Shown: one piece after another, positions 18,119 through 27,486 of the stretch | How the letters are laid out: each line of letters opens with the position of its first letter | How positions within the stretch are numbered: the first letter of the stretch is position 1 | From: CAVWGP01 sp963754645 | Lineage (GTDB): Bacteria; Pseudomonadota; Alphaproteobacteria; Bin65 | DNA: 64,000 nucleotides | Assembly (NCBI GenBank): GCA_963754645.1 | Contig: CAVWGP010000002.1 | Span: 1 to 64,000 of the forward strand | Reading direction: 5' to 3' | Program-made: the position numbers and the translations under genes | The notes under the pieces: generated by a model | Seen by the model: only the letters and a program-made list of their open reading frames with translations | Told to the model about the DNA's origin: nothing | Database searches by the model: none

Positions 18119-19696
18119 TTAAGCCGTAGAATAGCGGAGCACTTGGCCGCCCCGGTTGCCCGTCAACGTGCCGTCTTGCAGCGTCGGCACGCCGTTGACG
18201 ATGACGTGCCGCATCCCTGTCGCGAGGCGGTTCGGCTCGAAGGTCGTCGTCGTCTCGCCCAGCTTTTCCGGATCGAAGACCGCAATGTCGGCGCGCGCGC
18301 CTTCGCGAATCGAGCCGCGGTCGGCAAGGCGCAAGATGCTCGCCGGCAGGCCGGTCAGCCGGCGCACGGCCTCCTCGGCGCTCAGCCGGCGGCGCTCGCG
18401 CACCATAAAGCGGAAAAACCACGCGGCCCAGGAATAAGCGCCGTGAAAGCTCGAATGTGCCAACGGCCCATCGGGTGCCAGCGTCGTCGCGTCGGACCCG
18501 GGCACGCAGAGCGGATGGCTGAAAATGGCGGCCTGATCCTCGGGGCAATAAGTCTTGATGATCACCATCGGCCGGATCGGTTTGCCGAGTTCGGCGAGCA
18601 CTATGTCGAAGGCGAGATCATGCGCATCGCGGCGCAGCTCGCGCGCGGCCTCGCCGACGCTGCGCCGCGCCAGCTCCGGATAGGCCGGGTGATCAAGCAG
18701 AACTACGCGGTCCCAGCCGCCGCCCGCAACGATGCTCGGAAAATCGCGCATGCGGCGGCGGCTCTCCGACGATTGCAAATGCCGGCGCAGGGCGGCGGCA
18801 CCGCCCTCATGCGCCCAAGGCGGAACGATCGTGTCGAGATAGGTCGTGCCGAAAAGCCGGGTGTGCATGTCGAAACCGACATCCTGGCCCGCGCCGCGCG
18901 CCGCATCGACCAATGCCAATGCCCGTTCGCCCTCCTGGTCCGCCACCTTGCGCGGAAGAAGATGCGATATTTGCAGTCGCACGCCGGTTCGCCTGCCGAC
19001 ACGAAGCGCCTCTTCGATTGCCTCGATGGCGCCTTCGTCGCGCCGGCGCGTGTGGGTCGCGTAAAGCGCATCGCGTTTTTTCACGATGCGGCACAGCTCG
19101 CCCACTTCGTCCTCCGAGGCACCGCGTTCGGCGACATATTCGAGGCCGGTCGACAGGCCGAAGGCGCCCTCGTCGATGCTCGCTTCGAGCAGCGCCGCCA
19201 TGCTTCGCGTTTCGTCCGAATTTGCCGGTCGATCGGCGACGCCGAGCACATGCCGGCGCAATTGACCGTTGGGAACGAGCGTCAAAACATTCACGGCCGG
19301 ACGAGCCGCCGCGAGTGCGTCGAGATACTGGCCGATGGTGCGCCAGGTCAGCGGCAAGGAGCCGTCGAAGCCGTAGATCGAGCCCGCCGCCAGCGCCGCG
19401 TCGCGGATCGGCGCGCAGCCGAAGCCGCAATTGCCAAGCACCTCCAGCGTCACGCCCTGATGAACGGCGCTCACGGCGCGCGGATCGACGAGCAAGGTGT
19501 AATCCGAATGGCTATGGATATCGATAAATCCGGGCGCCACGACATCGCCGGCCGCATCGATCTCCGCGACACCGCGAGAGTCGATGCGGCCGACCGCGGC
19601 GATCCGGTCGCCCGCGATGCCGATATCGCCCTCGAAGGTCGGCTTGCCGGACCCGTCGATGATCCGGCCGTTGCGAATGACAAGGTCGAGCATCAT
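18119..19696 (-). CDS. D-aminoacylase / N-acyl-D-amino-acid deacylase family amidohydrolase
   Basis: 525-residue amidohydrolase of the D-aminoacylase branch, which removes the acyl group from N-acyl-D-amino acids. Metal-site features: HSHSD at residues 61-65 and the conserved cysteine in LGNCGFG (residue 90), with THTRRRDEG, LQISHLL and FDMHT further on. Typical ending DGTLTGNRGGQVLRYS. It overlaps the upstream hyuB by four bases at its start (ATGATG context at 19696) and precedes dctP by 96 bases. In this cluster it would hydrolyse an N-acyl or N-carbamoyl D-amino acid released by the hydantoinase, or act on a parallel substrate; this is inference. The frame is intact. Confidence 0.9.
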   Translation of the reverse strand: MMLDLVIRNGRIIDGSGKPTFEGDIGIAGDRIAAVGRIDSRGVAEIDAAGDVVAPGFIDIHSHSDYTLLVDPRAVSAVHQGVTLEVLGNCGFGCAPIRDAALAAGSIYGFDGSLPLTWRTIGQYLDALAAARPAVNVLTLVPNGQLRRHVLGVADRPANSDETRSMAALLEASIDEGAFGLSTGLEYVAERGASEDEVGELCRIVKKRDALYATHTRRRDEGAIEAIEEALRVGRRTGVRLQISHLLPRKVADQEGERALALVDAARGAGQDVGFDMHTRLFGTTYLDTIVPPWAHEGGAAALRRHLQSSESRRRMRDFPSIVAGGGWDRVVLLDHPAYPELARRSVGEAARELRRDAHDLAFDIVLAELGKPIRPMVIIKTYCPEDQAAIFSHPLCVPGSDATTLAPDGPLAHSSFHGAYSWAAWFFRFMVRERRRLSAEEAVRRLTGLPASILRLADRGSIREGARADIAVFDPEKLGETTTTFEPNRLATGMRHVIVNGVPTLQDGTLTGNRGGQVLRYSTA

Positions 19697-21435
19697 TGCG
19701 CCGCCGCCCGTTGGGATTTGCGCATCGCATCGGTCGCCGCCCGGTCGATCACAAGGTGAACGGGATCGATCACGACGCCGTAATGCCGACGCGCCGCGTC
19801 GACCGACACTTTTTCGTCGAGAACATCCTCGAGCACGCGTTCTGGCGAGCGCTCGAACGGGTCGCCGTAACCGCCGCCGCCGGCCGAGACATGGCGAATC
19901 ACGTCGCCGCGCCTTAACGGCAGCGCCGCCATCGGCATGGTTGGCAGGGTTCGGCCTACGCCGCCCGAGATCAACTCGTTCTGCGATGCGCCGCCCGGCT
20001 CGCCGCCGAATAGGCCATAGGGGCGGTGCGCCCGGCGATCGGCGCGGGTGGTGAAAACCGCTTCGTCCGCCAGCACGCGGAATTCGCGCGTGAACGCGAG
20101 GCCGCCACGCTGTTTGCCGGCGCCGCCGCTGTCGGCAACCAAGCCGTAGCTTCTGATCTCAAGCGGCAGCTCGGCCTCGATCAGCTCGATCGGTTGGTTC
20201 GAAAGATTGGCGGCCGGGTTCGATATGCCCTCGATGCCGTCCTTGGCGGCGCGCGCGCCCCAGGTGCCGACCATGACTTCGGTCAACACGAAATGCCGCC
20301 CCTTGTGCATGCCGCCGATGCCGATGAGCGTCGGGCCGCCCTCGCCCGCCGCGATCACCTTGTCGGGCGCGATCGGCGCCAAGGCGCCCATGATCGCGTC
20401 GAACACACGATAGCCCATCACTCCGCGCGCGCCGCACGCCGCCGGGAGGCGCGGGTTCAAGATCGAGCCTTCGGGCGCGCGCACGCGAATGGGCTTCATG
20501 TAGCCTTCGCAATTTGGAATATCCGCGCTCGTAATGCAGCGGATCGCGCAATAGGCCGCCGAGTTGACCATGGCGATTGGGCAGTTGATTGCCGCGGGCA
20601 CTTGCGGCGAGGTTCCGGAAAAATCGATATCGATCTCGTCGCCGGCGATCGTCACCGCCACGGCGATGGTTAGGCGCGCCGGATCCTCGCCGAAGCCGTC
20701 GATGTAGTCGGTGAAGGAATAGCGGCCGTCGGGGATGCGACGGATGAACTCGCGCATCATCCGCTCCGCCTGCGCTTGCAGCACGGCGAAGTAAGGCCCG
20801 ATGCCCGCGCCGCCGCCATAGCGCCGCAACACGTCGAGAAATCCGCGCTCGCCGACGGTGCAGGCCGCGAGTTGAGCGCGAAGATCGCCGAGCACCTCGG
20901 TGGGCTGGCGCGTATTCTGCTCGATCATGCGGAACAGCGTCGTGTTCGGCTCGCCGGCCGCGTAGAGCTTGAGCATCGGAATACGCAAGCCCTCCTGGAA
21001 CACCTCGGTTGCATGGATCGCGATGCTGCCCGGCGCGATGCCGCCGACATCGGAATGATGCGCCATGGTGCAGACATAGCCTTGCAGCCCGTCCTCGAAG
21101 AAAACCGGCTTGATGATGTAGATATCCGGTAGGTGCTGCCCGCCCGAGCCATAAGGGTCGTTGGCGATGAGAATGTCGCCGGGTTCGAGCTTGCCGCCGT
21201 AGTCGCGCAACAGGCAGCGCATGGCGTCGGGAAATGCGCCGAGCTGCACGGCCAAGGTGAGGCCCTGCGCGATGATGCGCCCGTCGCGGTCGCACAGCGC
21301 CGTCGAATAGTCCATCGAATCGCGAACGACCGGCGAATACGCGCTGCGCATGATGACGAGCGCCATTTCGTCCGCGATCGAAGACAGCGCGTTCTTCACG
21401 ACTTCGAACGTGATCGGATCGATCGGCCGATTCAT
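19693..21435 (-). CDS. hyuB: Hydantoinase B/oxoprolinase-family protein (module 2)
   Basis: 580-residue beta subunit, paralogous to the protein at 11311-12975. The ATG at 21435 (MNRPIDPITFEVVKNAL) overlaps the hyuA stop. Family blocks: VVRDSMDYSTALCD, LIANDPYGSGGQHLPD, MAHHSDVGGIAPGS, DIDFSGTSPQVPAAIN, GVMGYRVFDAIMGAL and SAGGGGYGDPFERSP. It keeps the C-terminal tail (YGVVIDP) usual for the family. Intact. Confidence 0.93.
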   Translation of the reverse strand: MNRPIDPITFEVVKNALSSIADEMALVIMRSAYSPVVRDSMDYSTALCDRDGRIIAQGLTLAVQLGAFPDAMRCLLRDYGGKLEPGDILIANDPYGSGGQHLPDIYIIKPVFFEDGLQGYVCTMAHHSDVGGIAPGSIAIHATEVFQEGLRIPMLKLYAAGEPNTTLFRMIEQNTRQPTEVLGDLRAQLAACTVGERGFLDVLRRYGGGAGIGPYFAVLQAQAERMMREFIRRIPDGRYSFTDYIDGFGEDPARLTIAVAVTIAGDEIDIDFSGTSPQVPAAINCPIAMVNSAAYCAIRCITSADIPNCEGYMKPIRVRAPEGSILNPRLPAACGARGVMGYRVFDAIMGALAPIAPDKVIAAGEGGPTLIGIGGMHKGRHFVLTEVMVGTWGARAAKDGIEGISNPAANLSNQPIELIEAELPLEIRSYGLVADSGGAGKQRGGLAFTREFRVLADEAVFTTRADRRAHRPYGLFGGEPGGASQNELISGGVGRTLPTMPMAALPLRRGDVIRHVSAGGGGYGDPFERSPERVLEDVLDEKVSVDAARRHYGVVIDPVHLVIDRAATDAMRKSQRAAAQ

Positions 21436-23538
21436 GCGGCGCTCGCCGCTTGAAGGATGATGTTGCCGACGGCGTCGCGCCGGCCGCGGACCTCGGGCGG
21501 GACGACGCAAGTCGCGCCGAATTCCTCGACGATGAAAGGCCCGTCGCGCCAGTCGGCCGTCAGATTCTCGCGCTCGATGACCGGTGTTGCGCGCGAGCCG
21601 AAGCGCGGACCGAAATAGGCCTGGCGCTCGCTGGGTGGGATTGCGCGCCCGCCCAGCGCCGCGGTCGGGCGTTCGCCAATGCAGCCCGCCGACCGCTGCG
21701 ACGCGCTGACGACGAGGCGGAGATTGACGACGGCAACCGGATCGGAATGCGAGCGATGACCATAAGTGCGTTCATGCTCGCGATGGAATTCTTCGACCAA
21801 GGCCACTACATTGAGCGGCCCCTCCGGCAGGGGGATTGTCAGCTCATAGGCTTGTCCGCTATAGCGAAGATCGATCGAGCGGCGCAGCGCGACGTTCGCA
21901 ACGGAATTCAGCTCGCCCGCGAATTGCGCGCGGGCGTCGCGCTCGGCGGCTTCAAGCGCCGCTTCGATCTCGCCGCCACGCAGGCTGTCGACCCGACGCA
22001 CGAACGGTATCTGGTGGCTCTGCTCGATATCGGAGTAGAGCAGGCCAAGGGCGCTGAACACGCCGGGCGCCGGTGGAATCAAGATCGTCCGCATCCCGAG
22101 TTCGCGGGCAATGGCAGCGGCCGCGACGGGCCCGTTGCCGCCGAAAGCGGCGAGCGCGAAATCGCGCGGATCGCGGCCGCGAAAGGTCGAAACCGCTTTC
22201 ACCGCGCGCGTCATTGTCGCGACTGCGATCGAAAACACGCCATAGCGCGGCGTCGAGCGGCGCGAGCCGAAGCGGCTTCGCGACCTTGTCGCGGATCGCC
22301 GCATGCGCGAGCGAAGCATCGATCTTCAGTCGGCCGCCGACAAGATGGCGCGGGTTGAGATATCCGAGCACCACCATGGCGTCGGAGAAGGTAGGCTCGG
22401 TGTTGCCGAGGCCGTAGCAGGCCGGCCCCGGCACCGCGCCCGCGCTCCGCGGTCCGACGCGCAACGACCCGCCGCTGTCGATCGATACAAGGCTGCCGCC
22501 GCCGGCGCCGATCTCGGATACGTCGATGAACGGCAGCTTGATCGCATAACCGCCGCCCTTGACGAGCTTGCTGCTGAGATTGATGCCGGCGCCGATCTCA
22601 TACTCGGTCGTCATCGCGGGGCGGCCATTCTCGATGATTGCCGCCTTTGCCGTCGTTCCGCCCATGTCGAAGGAGATGACGTTTTCGAGTCCAGCCTGCC
22701 GGGCCACTCGCGCGCAGGCGATGACTCCGGCCGCGGGGCCAGACTCGACAATATACGCCGGTTTGGCAATGGCGGCCTCGGCGGCCATGACGCCGCCGTT
22801 GGACTGCATGATGCGCAGCGCGCCGCGCAGACCGAGTTCTCGAAGCCTGCCGATCAGCGATTCGAGATAGTGTCGGACAGTCGGCCCGACATAACCGTTG
22901 ACGACCGCCGTGCTGAATCTTTCGTATTCGCGAATCTCGGGCAGGATCGCCGAGGACGATGTCACGTACGCATTGTCGCCCATGATCGATCGCACGATCG
23001 CCGCGGCCTTCCGCTCATTCTCCGGATTGGCATAGGAATGCAGGAACGCAATTGCCACGGCGCTGACGCCCGCATCGCGCAGGAACCGCGCCGCATCAGC
23101 GACCTCTTTCGCATCGACCGGGGTTTCGATCGATCCGTCCCAGCGAGTTCGTTCCGCGACCTCGCGGCGGAAGCGGCGCCGGACGAGCGGCGGCGGCTTG
23201 TCGTATTGCAGATCGTAGAGCACCGGGATGCGAAGCCGGCGCATTTCGAGGACGTCGCGAAATCCCTTGGTCGTAATCAGGCCGGTGCGAGCACCCTTCT
23301 GTTCGAGAATCGTATTGGTCGCGACCGTGGTCGCATGACTGACGGCGTCGATCGCGTCGACGGCAACGCCTTCTTCGCGCAACAACTCGCCGATGCCCTC
23401 GACAATGCCGCGGCTGTAGTCGTCGGGCGAAGACGAAACTTTGTGCGTCCGCACCGACCCGTCGGTGCCGACGAGCACGAGGTCCGTGAAGGTGCCGCCG
23501 ATGTCGCAGCCAATGCTGTATTGCGTCGTTCCATCCAT
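21432..23538 (-). pseudogene. hyuA: Hydantoinase A/oxoprolinase-family protein (module 2; frameshifted)
   Basis: First gene of the minus-strand catabolic run. The ATG at 23538 gives MDGTTQYSIGCDIGGTFTDLV, with the nucleotide motif intact. The first about 430 residues include SHATTVATNTILE, SGPAAGVIACARVA, SFDMGGTTAKAAII, EIGAGGGSLVSID and GPRSAGAVPGPACY. Near 22250 the frame changes: APLDAA should be followed by YGVFSIAVATMTRAVK and FALAAFGGNGPVAAAAI, which continue in another frame to the stop at 21432; one extra base explains it. Full size would be about 701 residues. Disrupted as written. Confidence 0.85.
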
Positions 23539-23610
23539 CCTAGGTGGTTCCGCGCGCGGATAACGCATCAACGATCGGCAGACTAGCAGCCTCGCGCCAT
23601 CGAAGATAAT

Positions 23611-23638
23611 TTGATATTCTTTGTTAGAACGATAAGAT
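23611..23638 (+). promoter_or_regulatory. Putative sigma-70 promoter for the LysR gene, with flanking inverted motif
   Basis: TTGATA (23611-23616), 16 bases, TAAGAT (23633-23638), a good -35/-10 pair in an unusually AT-rich island. The ATG of the LysR gene is only nine bases beyond the -10, so the message would be leaderless or nearly so, and no Shine-Dalgarno sequence is visible. ATTTGA at about 23609 and TCAAAT at about 23641 form an inverted pair around the promoter, a possible self-regulatory site. The same 109-base gap must hold the divergent hyuA promoter. Confidence 0.5.
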
Positions 23639-23647
23639 TTTCAAATC

Positions 23648-24544
23648 ATGCGCCCGACCCTAGGCCAGCTTGAAGCGTTCGTCTGGATCGTACGACTTGG
23701 CGGCGTGCGCGCCGCGGCGACGCGGCTTGGCGTGTCGCAGCCAGCCTTATCGCTTCGGATCCGGGAGCTGGAACAGTCGCTCGGCCGCCGGCTGCTGCGC
23801 CGCGATCGTTATCGCGCGGAGCCGACCTCGGACGGCCTCTCACTCATCGAGCGGGCGGAGCGAATACTTTCGCTTTGCAGCGATATCGAGGCTGCCCACG
23901 AAGGCCAGTTCCGCGGCCTGTTGCGCCTCGGCGTCGCCGACACATTCGCAATCGTGTGCCTGCCGCAAATGCTGGTCGAGGCGGAGAAGATTTTTCCGGC
24001 CGCCCGACTCGAACTGAGCGTGGAGTTCAGCACGCGGCTCGACGAGCACTTGGATGCCGGGCGGATCGACATTGCCGTCCTCACGGCGCCGCGGCCCCGA
24101 GCGGCAATCGTGACCAAGCCGCTCGTGCCATTGGAGCTTGCCTGGGTCGCGTCGCCCCGTCTCGATCTGCCGGCGAAGACCTTGGCGCCGCGCGATCTGG
24201 CACGGCATCCGATCATCACCAATCCCGCGCCGTCGCACCTGTTCCGCACGATCGCGGATTGGTTTCGGCGCGGCGACGCCGGACCGCAATCGGTTCATAC
24301 CTGCACGAGCCTTTCGGTCATGACGACGCTCGCCACGGCCGCTGCCGGTATAGCGTTGATGCCGCTTGCGATTCTCGGTCCCGAATTGCGGACCGGAAAA
24401 TTGCAGCGACTCAAGACCCGGCCGCGTATCAAGCCCCACGAGTTATCGGTTGCTTATCGCCGCGACGCGCCGCCGGAGCCCATGGATCGATTGGTTGCGC
24501 TCATCCAGGCCAGCGTTGGCGCATTGGCAGTTCGTTCCAAATAG
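23648..24544 (+). CDS. LysR-family transcriptional regulator
   Basis: 298-residue LysR-type regulator. The winged helix-turn-helix occupies residues 1-62 (LEAFVWIVRLGGVRAAATRL, then VSQPALSLRIRELE), and the periplasmic-binding-protein-like effector domain runs from about 90 to 290. It is transcribed divergently from hyuA of module 2 with a 109-base intergenic region, the classic arrangement for a LysR regulator controlling the adjacent operon and itself. The ligand is presumably the imported substrate or a breakdown product; not deducible. The frame is intact. Confidence 0.93.
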   Translation: MRPTLGQLEAFVWIVRLGGVRAAATRLGVSQPALSLRIRELEQSLGRRLLRRDRYRAEPTSDGLSLIERAERILSLCSDIEAAHEGQFRGLLRLGVADTFAIVCLPQMLVEAEKIFPAARLELSVEFSTRLDEHLDAGRIDIAVLTAPRPRAAIVTKPLVPLELAWVASPRLDLPAKTLAPRDLARHPIITNPAPSHLFRTIADWFRRGDAGPQSVHTCTSLSVMTTLATAAAGIALMPLAILGPELRTGKLQRLKTRPRIKPHELSVAYRRDAPPEPMDRLVALIQASVGALAVRSK

Positions 24545-24865
24545 CCGAGTCAAGAAATCGAAAACCATTGGACCGGGTAACGATCGGATCGGATACGCAT
24601 GTCTGTTCCGAATTTGCGGCGGATCGGAATTGACGGCTTTCGCCCCAAATCGATTTGGGACTCGAACAGCGTGGCGGTTGGAACGGCGATCATTGAATCT
24701 CAGCGCGGTTTTCAAAAGGCGGCAACAGCGCCGATGACCGGCCTTGAACTGATACAATCAAGCACGCGTTGAGCCCTTAAGCAGGCCGTCATTTTGGCTG
24801 CCGATACCGGCATAGCCAACCGGTTTGAACGGGTCATGAGTTCAGCTCGCGCCCGCAGGAATCGC
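24545..24865. other. Gap between LysR gene and IS66 element
   Basis: 321 bases with no supported gene. The one striking item is a perfect 16-bp palindrome, CCCAAATCGATTTGGG, at 24644-24659. The rest has no recognisable protein similarity. Confidence 0.5.
24644..24659. promoter_or_regulatory. Perfect 16-bp palindrome
   Basis: CCCAAATCGATTTGGG is a perfect two-fold palindrome with no spacer in otherwise unassigned sequence 100 bases after the LysR stop. It could be an operator of a dimeric regulator, or a chance or mobile-element feature. No second copy was noticed. Confidence 0.3.
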
Positions 24866-24891
24866 GTAAGCGTCGCGCCGTTGCACGTCGG

Positions 24892-26463
24892 TCAGGGCTT
24901 GACGCGTGATTTCGCCCAGTTCCAGGGGAGCAGCTCGTCGAGACGGTTCACGGGATGGCCGTCGGTCATGCGCTGGAGCACGTCCTTGAGGTAAGCATAG
25001 GGCTCGACGTTGTTGAGCTTCGCGGTGGCGATGAGGGAGCAGACGGTGGCCCAGCGCTCGCCGCCGCCATCGGAGCCGGCAAACAGATGGTTCTTGCGTC
25101 CGAGCGCAATGGGCCTGATTGCACGCTCGACCGTGTTGTTGTCTAGCTCGATACGACCATCAGCGAGGAAGCGGCAGAGGGCGGGCCAGCGCGCGAGCGC
25201 ATAGCGGATCGCCTCGGCCAGGCTGCCGCGTGCCGGAACGCGACCCAGCTCCAGCTCGAGCCACGGCCTCAAGGCATCGACCAGAAGCCGCGACTGCAGG
25301 TTCCGAATCTGCTGACGCTCCTCGGCGGAGCAGCCACGGATGCCATCCTCGATCGCATACAGCTCGGCGATTCGGCGGAGCGCTTCGGCCGCGATCGGCG
25401 AGCTTGTCGCCTGGTGCACATCGTAGAACTTCCGCCGGGCGTGCGCCCAACAGGCAGCGAGAACGATGTCGCCGCGCGCGGTCAGCCGCTCGAACCCGGC
25501 ATAGCCATCGACCTGAAGGACACCGTGGAATCCATCAAGATGCGAGGCGGGGCGATCGGCCTTGCGGTCGGGACTGTAGAAGTAGACGGCCGCCGGCGGA
25601 TCGGGTCCGGTCCAAGGCCGATCGTCGCGAGCATAGACCCAGAGTCGCCCCGTCTTGGTGCGGCCGCGGCCGGGATCGGCGCGTGCAGCGGCCGCGAGGA
25701 CAGGGATTGGCGTGTCGTCCGCGAAGAGCTTGCTCGAGGTGAACACATGGCCGGCGAGCCGCGCCTGAAGCGGCTCCAGCCACCAGCATGCCCCACCCAC
25801 CCAGTTGGCTAACGTCGACCGTTCGATCTCGACGCCGGACCGAGCGAAGATCTGGGTCTGACGATAGAGCGGCGTGTGATCGCAGTATTTGCTGACCAGC
25901 ACATGCGCCAGCAGGCCCGGGCTCGCCAGTCCCTTGGCGATGGGCCGCTCGGGTGCCGCGGCCTGGTGGATCGTGCCGCAGGCGCGGCAGCCATACTTGG
26001 GGCGGCGGATGCGCAGCACGCGAAGTCGCGCCGGCACAAAATCGAGCATCGCGCTGACCGTCTCGCCGATCGCATGGAGCGCGCCGCCGCAGCACGGGCA
26101 GAGATGCCCTTCAATGTCGAGTTCCACGTCTTCGCGCGGCAGATGGTCGGGAAGTCTCGGGCGCCGTGACGTGGGCTCGGGTTTTGCGCCATTCGCCGCC
26201 ATTGCCGGAAGGCGCGCCTTCGCCCGCGCCATGTCAGCGTCGAGGTCCTCGAGCCCGAGGGCGAGCTGGTCGCCATCGATCCGCTCCGACCGCCGCCCGA
26301 ACTGGATCCGTTGAAGACGCTGAACGATGAGCCGCAGTCTCTCGATCTCGGTCTGCGCCCGGACAAGCTCTGCCCGATCGCCGTCCCACTGCACGGCCAG
26401 GTGGCGCACCAGCCGATGCAACGCATCGACGTCAACAGGCAGCGCGGCAAGATCGATCGTCAC
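24892..26463 (-). CDS. tnpC: IS66 transposase TnpC
   Basis: 523-residue DDE transposase of IS66. The N-terminal helical region contains LQRIQFGRRSER. A zinc-binding CPCCG (about residue 121) and a CRAC motif follow. The catalytic core has Asp in LFADDTPIPVL, Asp in LQVDGYAGFERL and Glu in ELDNNTVERAIRP, then GRKNHLFAGSDGGGERWA and the TDGHPVNRLDELLPW tail typical of IS66. The frame is complete. Confidence 0.95.
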   Translation of the reverse strand: MTIDLAALPVDVDALHRLVRHLAVQWDGDRAELVRAQTEIERLRLIVQRLQRIQFGRRSERIDGDQLALGLEDLDADMARAKARLPAMAANGAKPEPTSRRPRLPDHLPREDVELDIEGHLCPCCGGALHAIGETVSAMLDFVPARLRVLRIRRPKYGCRACGTIHQAAAPERPIAKGLASPGLLAHVLVSKYCDHTPLYRQTQIFARSGVEIERSTLANWVGGACWWLEPLQARLAGHVFTSSKLFADDTPIPVLAAAARADPGRGRTKTGRLWVYARDDRPWTGPDPPAAVYFYSPDRKADRPASHLDGFHGVLQVDGYAGFERLTARGDIVLAACWAHARRKFYDVHQATSSPIAAEALRRIAELYAIEDGIRGCSAEERQQIRNLQSRLLVDALRPWLELELGRVPARGSLAEAIRYALARWPALCRFLADGRIELDNNTVERAIRPIALGRKNHLFAGSDGGGERWATVCSLIATAKLNNVEPYAYLKDVLQRMTDGHPVNRLDELLPWNWAKSRVKP

Positions 26464-26544
26464 GCATTCGAGTCTACCGCCGCGGCGTTGCGACGCCCAC
26501 GGCTATCGCAGGTGTGAGTCAATCGGTCGCAATCACAGCGCGAA

Positions 26545-26898
26545 TCAGCCGGCTACGGCTGGACGCCACTGCCGCTCTGGCGCGCGCCAATCGATGCCGT
26601 CGATCAGCTTCGTCAATTGCGCCGAGCTCAGCATCAAGGTCCCACCCGATTCGGCGTTCGATGGCCAAAGAAAGACGCCGTGCTCGAGACGCTTGGTGAA
26701 CAGGCACAGGCCGGTGCCATCCCAGAACATGATCTTGATGAGATTGGCCTTCCGGCCTCGGAACACAAAGAGATGGCCGCAGAAGGGATCCTGCCGCAGC
26801 ACGCCCTGCACGAGCATGGCGAGACCGTCGATTCCCTTGCGCATGTCGGTGTAGCCGAAGGCCAGGTGCACCTTCACGCCAGCAGGAAGCAGCGTCAT
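26545..26898 (-). CDS. tnpB: IS66 accessory protein TnpB
   Basis: 117-residue IS66 Orf2 protein, needed for transposition though its biochemical role is not established. The signature KVHLAFGYTDMRKGIDGLAMLVQ (split here as KVHLAFGYTDMRKG and IDGLAMLVQ), FVFRGRKANLIKIMFWDG and FTKRLEHG are intact. Its start overlaps the tnpA stop by four bases. Confidence 0.95.
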   Translation of the reverse strand: MTLLPAGVKVHLAFGYTDMRKGIDGLAMLVQGVLRQDPFCGHLFVFRGRKANLIKIMFWDGTGLCLFTKRLEHGVFLWPSNAESGGTLMLSSAQLTKLIDGIDWRAPERQWRPAVAG

Positions 26899-27407
26899 GG
26901 CACGGGCTCCTCCTCGCTCGGCGTCGCGTCACTTGGAGTGAGCGAATCGGTGATTTGCACGGCGACGAACACCGGCGTGGGCGCCAGCTCCTGCTTCCAG
27001 CGAAACAGAACACGAGCTGCTATCCCGTAATGCCGCGCCACGGCGGAGAGGCTCGCGCCCGGCTGCACAGCCTCCTCAACAATCCGACGCTTGGCCGCCT
27101 CGCTGAACCTCCGCCGATAGCCTTCACGTGGCGGCGGAACGATCGGGCCCGCGTCGCAAGTCCTATGACTAAGGCTATGACTTAGGGTGTGACTTAGGCC
27201 ACCATGGCGATAGAGCAGCTTGCGCCCCGGCGGCTGGGGCTCGGCTTTGAACTTCGCCCGCCAATTGCCAAACGCCTTGAGCGGGATGCCCTGGACTTCG
27301 CAATACTCGCGCTGATTCAACTCGCTACGGCGCCACGCCTCGTGGTGAGCCCGCCAAAACGCCTCGCCGTAACGCTCCCGGGATCGGTTCACCTCTGCCA
27401 TCTCCAT
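26895..27407 (-). CDS. tnpA: IS66 accessory protein TnpA
   Basis: DNA-binding IS66 Orf1 protein of about 170 residues. It has an N-terminal region with AFWRAHHEAWRRSELNQREYC and a helix-turn-helix near residues 95-135 (RRIVEEAVQPGASLSAVARHYGI). The start at 27407 (MEMAEVNRS) is preferred; the frame is open to a GTG-type start at 27458. Confidence 0.88.
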   Translation of the reverse strand: MEMAEVNRSRERYGEAFWRAHHEAWRRSELNQREYCEVQGIPLKAFGNWRAKFKAEPQPPGRKLLYRHGGLSHTLSHSLSHRTCDAGPIVPPPREGYRRRFSEAAKRRIVEEAVQPGASLSAVARHYGIAARVLFRWKQELAPTPVFVAVQITDSLTPSDATPSEEEPVP

Positions 27408-27486
27408 CTCCACGCCTGCAAAATCAGGGCGAGAACACATGGCATTCGCGAGCCGCAAGAAAAATGTGCGAGAAATGGACGCTTAC

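Larger units (their letters stand above)
24866..27486 (-). mobile_element. IS66-family insertion sequence, about 2.6 kb
   Basis: Three-gene IS66 element (tnpA, tnpB, tnpC on the minus strand). The ends are GTAAGCGTC at 24866 and, on the other strand, GTAAGCGTC from 27486, which is the GTAAGCG start known for IS66. The eight bases outside each end (GGAATCGC on the left, AGTCGGCG on the right) do not match, so the usual 8-bp duplication is absent and the flanks were rearranged after insertion. All three genes have open frames, so the element may be active. Confidence 0.88.
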
